In this document: piece by piece, positions 40,573 to 42,403 of the stretch
Numbering within the stretch: the first letter of the stretch is position 1
Layout of the letters: every line of letters begins with the position of its first letter
From: Ruminiclostridium sp.
GTDB lineage: Bacteria; Bacillota; Clostridia; Oscillospirales; Oscillospiraceae
Direction of reading: 5' to 3'
Length of the DNA stretch: 42,403 nucleotides
NCBI GenBank assembly: GCA_022792035.1
Contig: JAAWAE010000044.1
Coordinates: 1 to 42,403 of the forward strand
Made by a program: the position numbers and the translations under genes
The notes under the pieces: model-generated
Databases searched by the model: none
Seen by the model: the letters and a program-made list of their open reading frames with translations, nothing else
What the model was told of the DNA's origin: nothing

Positions 40573-40590
40573 CATACGTCTCCTTATTCA

Positions 40591-41256
40591 TTAAAATAAA
40601 ATCACCGCTGCCAGGAATAGCAGACAGGGAAGCAGGGCGGTTCGTCCGGCCAGGATGGGGGTCAAAAGTCCGCTGAGTATTGCTCCCGCCACGAAGGCGA
40701 AGATGAGGGCGTAATAGACCGCCGCCTTCCGTCCAGCGGCCCGGTCGCCCTGGCGCAGGCGCAGCAGGAGGTTCTCCGTCCCCGCCCGCAGATTCCCGGT
40801 ACACATGGTGGTGGCGCAGCCGCATCCAGCGATGACCCGGAAGCTCTCCACCTGAATGGCGCTGGTGAAGGAGATGAGGACGTTTGCCAACAGGTCCCAA
40901 TCTCCCAAGGGCGTGAAAGCCGCTATCGCCACCACGCAGCACTCCAGCAGGAGGATACACTGCCGCCAGTCCAGGGGGAGCTTCCGGCGCAGCAGGAAAG
41001 AGCGCAGCAGCTCCGCTGAGAGCACCCCGGCGGCAAAGGCCAGGATGGGGGGCAGGTAGTGCAGAGCAGGTTCCCCGCGGACCAGATGGGCCCCCAGCAT
41101 GACTAAGTTCCCGGTCTCGGCGGTGGCAAAGACCTGGCCGCGGTTGAGATAGGTATAGCCGTCCAAGCTCCCCCCGGCCAGGGCGAGGAGAAGGCCGAAG
41201 GGGAGGCGTTCAAAGCGGGGGTGGGACGGAGAGCTGCTGACGGGGGAGAGGCTCAT
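40591..41256 (-). CDS. DUF1275 (YoaK-like) membrane protein
   Basis: The protein has 221 residues with about six hydrophobic segments. LALAGGSLDGYTYLNRGQVF, ATAETGNLVMLG and ATTMCTGNLRAGTENLL are typical DUF1275 motifs. Function is unknown, presumably transport. The ATG overlaps the stop of the tiny upstream ORF as ATGA, so the two are translationally coupled. The alcohol dehydrogenase is downstream in the same operon. Confidence 0.9.
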   Translation of the reverse strand: MSLSPVSSSPSHPRFERLPFGLLLALAGGSLDGYTYLNRGQVFATAETGNLVMLGAHLVRGEPALHYLPPILAFAAGVLSAELLRSFLLRRKLPLDWRQCILLLECCVVAIAAFTPLGDWDLLANVLISFTSAIQVESFRVIAGCGCATTMCTGNLRAGTENLLLRLRQGDRAAGRKAAVYYALIFAFVAGAILSGLLTPILAGRTALLPCLLFLAAVILF

Positions 41257-41354
41257 TGGTCGCTCCCCCTGTCGCAGCAAGCCCGCTGGCAGACCAGCTG
41301 GTCATCATGGACGCCGCCGGCCTGATCCCTTCCAAAGTTTAAGTCCATACGCAT
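41253..41354 (-). CDS. Tiny Cys-containing ORF coupled to the DUF1275 gene
   Basis: An ATG at 41354 follows AGGAGGG at good spacing and gives 33 residues, starting MRMDLNFGRDQAGGVHDD and ending QLVCQRACCDRGSDQ. The stop overlaps the DUF1275 start (ATGA). It is the first ORF after a strong promoter. No family is known. It could be a leader peptide that sets translation of the membrane protein, or a small functional protein with three Cys. A longer in-frame start (41393) would lie in the -10 box and is excluded. Confidence 0.5.
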   Translation of the reverse strand: MRMDLNFGRDQAGGVHDDQLVCQRACCDRGSDQ

Positions 41355-41391
41355 AAGCGGACCCTCCTGTCGCTGCAAATTGGTCACGCTC

Positions 41392-41419
41392 ATTATACCC
41401 CTTGTGGGGGGAATGTCAA
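41392..41419 (-). promoter_or_regulatory. Promoter of the tiny ORF-DUF1275-alcohol dehydrogenase operon
   Basis: On the minus strand TTGACA (41419-41414) and TATAAT (41397-41392), both perfect consensus, are 16 bases apart, within a CCCC/GGGG inverted stretch. Confidence 0.75.
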
Positions 41420-41545
41420 GGAGGGGGCTTTTATACAATACCAAGTAAACTCATTGCGTTGCGAAGAGCAAAGACAATGACGCGAAAGGTACGTGGATTT
41501 CGCAGCGAGAGGGAACTAACACCTGTTGTCTTGGAAATTAAAGAA

Positions 41546-41592
41546 AACAGGCCCTGAGAGCGGTGCAAAAACACCAGCTCTCAGGGCCTGTT
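41546..41592 (-). terminator. Strong hairpin with minus-strand T-run in an intergenic region
   Basis: AACAGGCCCTGAGAGC (41546-41561) pairs perfectly over 16 bases with GCTCTCAGGGCCTGTT (41577-41592), with a further GGTG/CACC inner stem. On the minus strand TTTTCTTT follows. Upstream of it on the same strand a promoter-like TTGCAA ... TATAGT (17-base spacing, near 41739-41712) could start a short RNA of about 150 bases. The whole interval 41420-41751 has no convincing gene. Confidence 0.6.
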
Positions 41593-41751
41593 CCATGCCT
41601 GAATGATACGCAAGGCTCACGCCTTAAAATCCACAGCATCCGCGCCGTTTCCTCTTTTTTGATGGATAGTCATCGCAGTTCAAAACGAACGACTCGTTCC
41701 AACTGTTTTGACTATACCACAAAATAGATGAATTTGCAACGCGCAAAAACC

Positions 41752-41776
41752 GGGGAGCACCTAAAAGATGCTCCCC
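41752..41776 (-). terminator. Terminator of the GltD-like gene
   Basis: GGGGAGCA (41752-41759) pairs with TGCTCCCC (41769-41776) around nine bases, followed on the minus strand by GGTTTTTG. It lies 20 bases after the stop at 41796. Confidence 0.8.
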
Positions 41777-41795
41777 AGCTGTACAGAAAAACCAA

Positions 41796-42403
41796 TTACT
41801 TCTTGCTAAGATATTCATCAATCGCCACAGCGGCCCGTTTCCCGGCCCCCATAGCCTTAACGACGGTAGCGGGACCCGTAACGGCGTCACCGCCGGCAAA
41901 CACACCGGGACGGCTGGTACGGCAGTCGTCGTCGGTCTCGACCCCGCCCCGGGCATCCTTGTTGATCCCGGAGGTGGTCCCCACCACGTCTTCACTATAG
42001 GAAGTACCGGTGGCGATGACCAAGTTATCACAGGGCACATCGAAGAACTCCCCGGTCCCCACGGGACGGCGGCGGCCGGAGGCGTCGGGCTCACCCAACT
42101 CCATCTTTTCGCACTTCACGCCGGTGAGAACGCCGTTCTCCCCATAGCAGGCCACAGGATTGGTCAGCTCCCGGATCTCGATGCCCTCTTCCTGGGTGTG
42201 GGCGATCTCGTCCCGACGGGCGGGGGCCTCTGCCAGGGTGCGGCGATAGACCATCATGGTCTCCGCTCCCAGACGCAGGGCGCAGCGCACGGCATCCACC
42301 GCCACGTTGCCGCCGCCCACCACCAGGACACGCTTGGCGTCGCTGATGTTCTTGGGCAGAGCAGCCCGGTTCAGGTTCACCTGGGTCAGGTAGTCGTTGG
42401 CGG
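41796..42403 (-). CDS. GltD-like NADPH-dependent glutamate synthase small subunit, C-terminal part
   Basis: About 202 codons are visible and the frame stays open to the right edge (ANDYLTQVNLNR...), so the N-terminal iron-sulfur and FAD part is missing. The NADPH-binding Rossmann motif is RVLVVGGGNVAVDAVRCALR, followed by VYRRT and PARRDEIAHTQEEGI, and the late FAD motif GVFAGGDAVTGPATVVKAMG. These are typical of the GltD/GltA family and of related NAD(P)H-dependent ferredoxin oxidoreductases such as NfnB, so the exact enzyme cannot be fixed from this piece. A terminator follows. Confidence 0.88.
   Translation of the reverse strand, partial: ANDYLTQVNLNRAALPKNISDAKRVLVVGGGNVAVDAVRCALRLGAETMMVYRRTLAEAPARRDEIAHTQEEGIEIRELTNPVACYGENGVLTGVKCEKMELGEPDASGRRRPVGTGEFFDVPCDNLVIATGTSYSEDVVGTTSGINKDARGGVETDDDCRTSRPGVFAGGDAVTGPATVVKAMGAGKRAAVAIDEYLSKK

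Noticed and set aside
1-42403. CRISPR arrays, tRNA and rRNA genes
   Set aside because: I looked for regularly spaced direct repeats and for tRNA/rRNA signatures and found none.

Overview
The window looks like a chromosomal segment of a spore-forming, GC-rich gut Firmicute (class Clostridia, probably Oscillospiraceae). Reasons: the codon use is strongly GC3-biased; almost every start has an AGGAGG-type ribosome site; there is a SpoIVB sporulation peptidase, a secreted protein with three S-layer homology domains, a Bce-type two-component/ABC module and a BlaI/M56 pair. The genus is an inference. I see no tRNA, rRNA or CRISPR array.

Layout. 1-0.6 kb: the N-terminus of an IS5-like transposase cut by the left edge, and a ribbon-helix-helix regulator. 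0.6-5.4 kb: a consensus promoter buried in inverted repeats, a hairpin-rich leader, a large S-layer-like protein and a four-repeat zinc-ribbon protein. 5.4-13.6 kb: a defence and efflux block with a MATE exporter plus TetR regulator behind a double palindromic operator, a response regulator/kinase pair with a Bce-type ABC exporter, and a convergent BlaI/M56 regulatory pair with its own operators. 13.9-19.9 kb: a YczE-like membrane protein, a secreted metallo-beta-lactamase-fold protein, a predicted type I toxin-antitoxin locus (about 16.03-16.33 kb), SpoIVB, a TSCPD protein, an acetate-type transporter and an MreB homologue. 20-32.3 kb: a nearly unbroken minus-strand run rich in DNA metabolism (ComFC, RecD2, UvrA, UvrB, RadC) with small membrane proteins, a CPCC protein, MmcQ/YjbR, DUF5131 and a helix-turn-helix/YbaK fusion. 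32.4-38.8 kb: TrmB, a TPM-TelA-XpaC envelope-stress trio, and Rpe-RecR-Fic. 38.8-42.4 kb: a GNAT acetyltransferase, a secondary alcohol dehydrogenase, a DUF1275 membrane protein with a tiny coupled ORF, and a GltD-like flavoprotein cut by the right edge.

The most interesting item is the small intergenic locus between the metallo-beta-lactamase-fold gene and spoIVB. Two consensus sigma-A promoters face each other. The minus-strand transcript would carry a 27-residue peptide whose Shine-Dalgarno sequence is folded into a GAAA-tetraloop hairpin. The plus-strand transcript is about 95 nt, ends in a strong terminator and is antisense to the 3' end of the peptide mRNA. A long imperfect inverted repeat would let the peptide mRNA's 5' leader pair with its own 3' tail. 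This is the architecture of a type I toxin-antitoxin system. A shorter, apparently decayed relative of its hairpin lies after the fic gene.

Several small, translationally coupled ORFs and structured leaders (before the S-layer protein, trmB and rpe) are described below with lower confidence.
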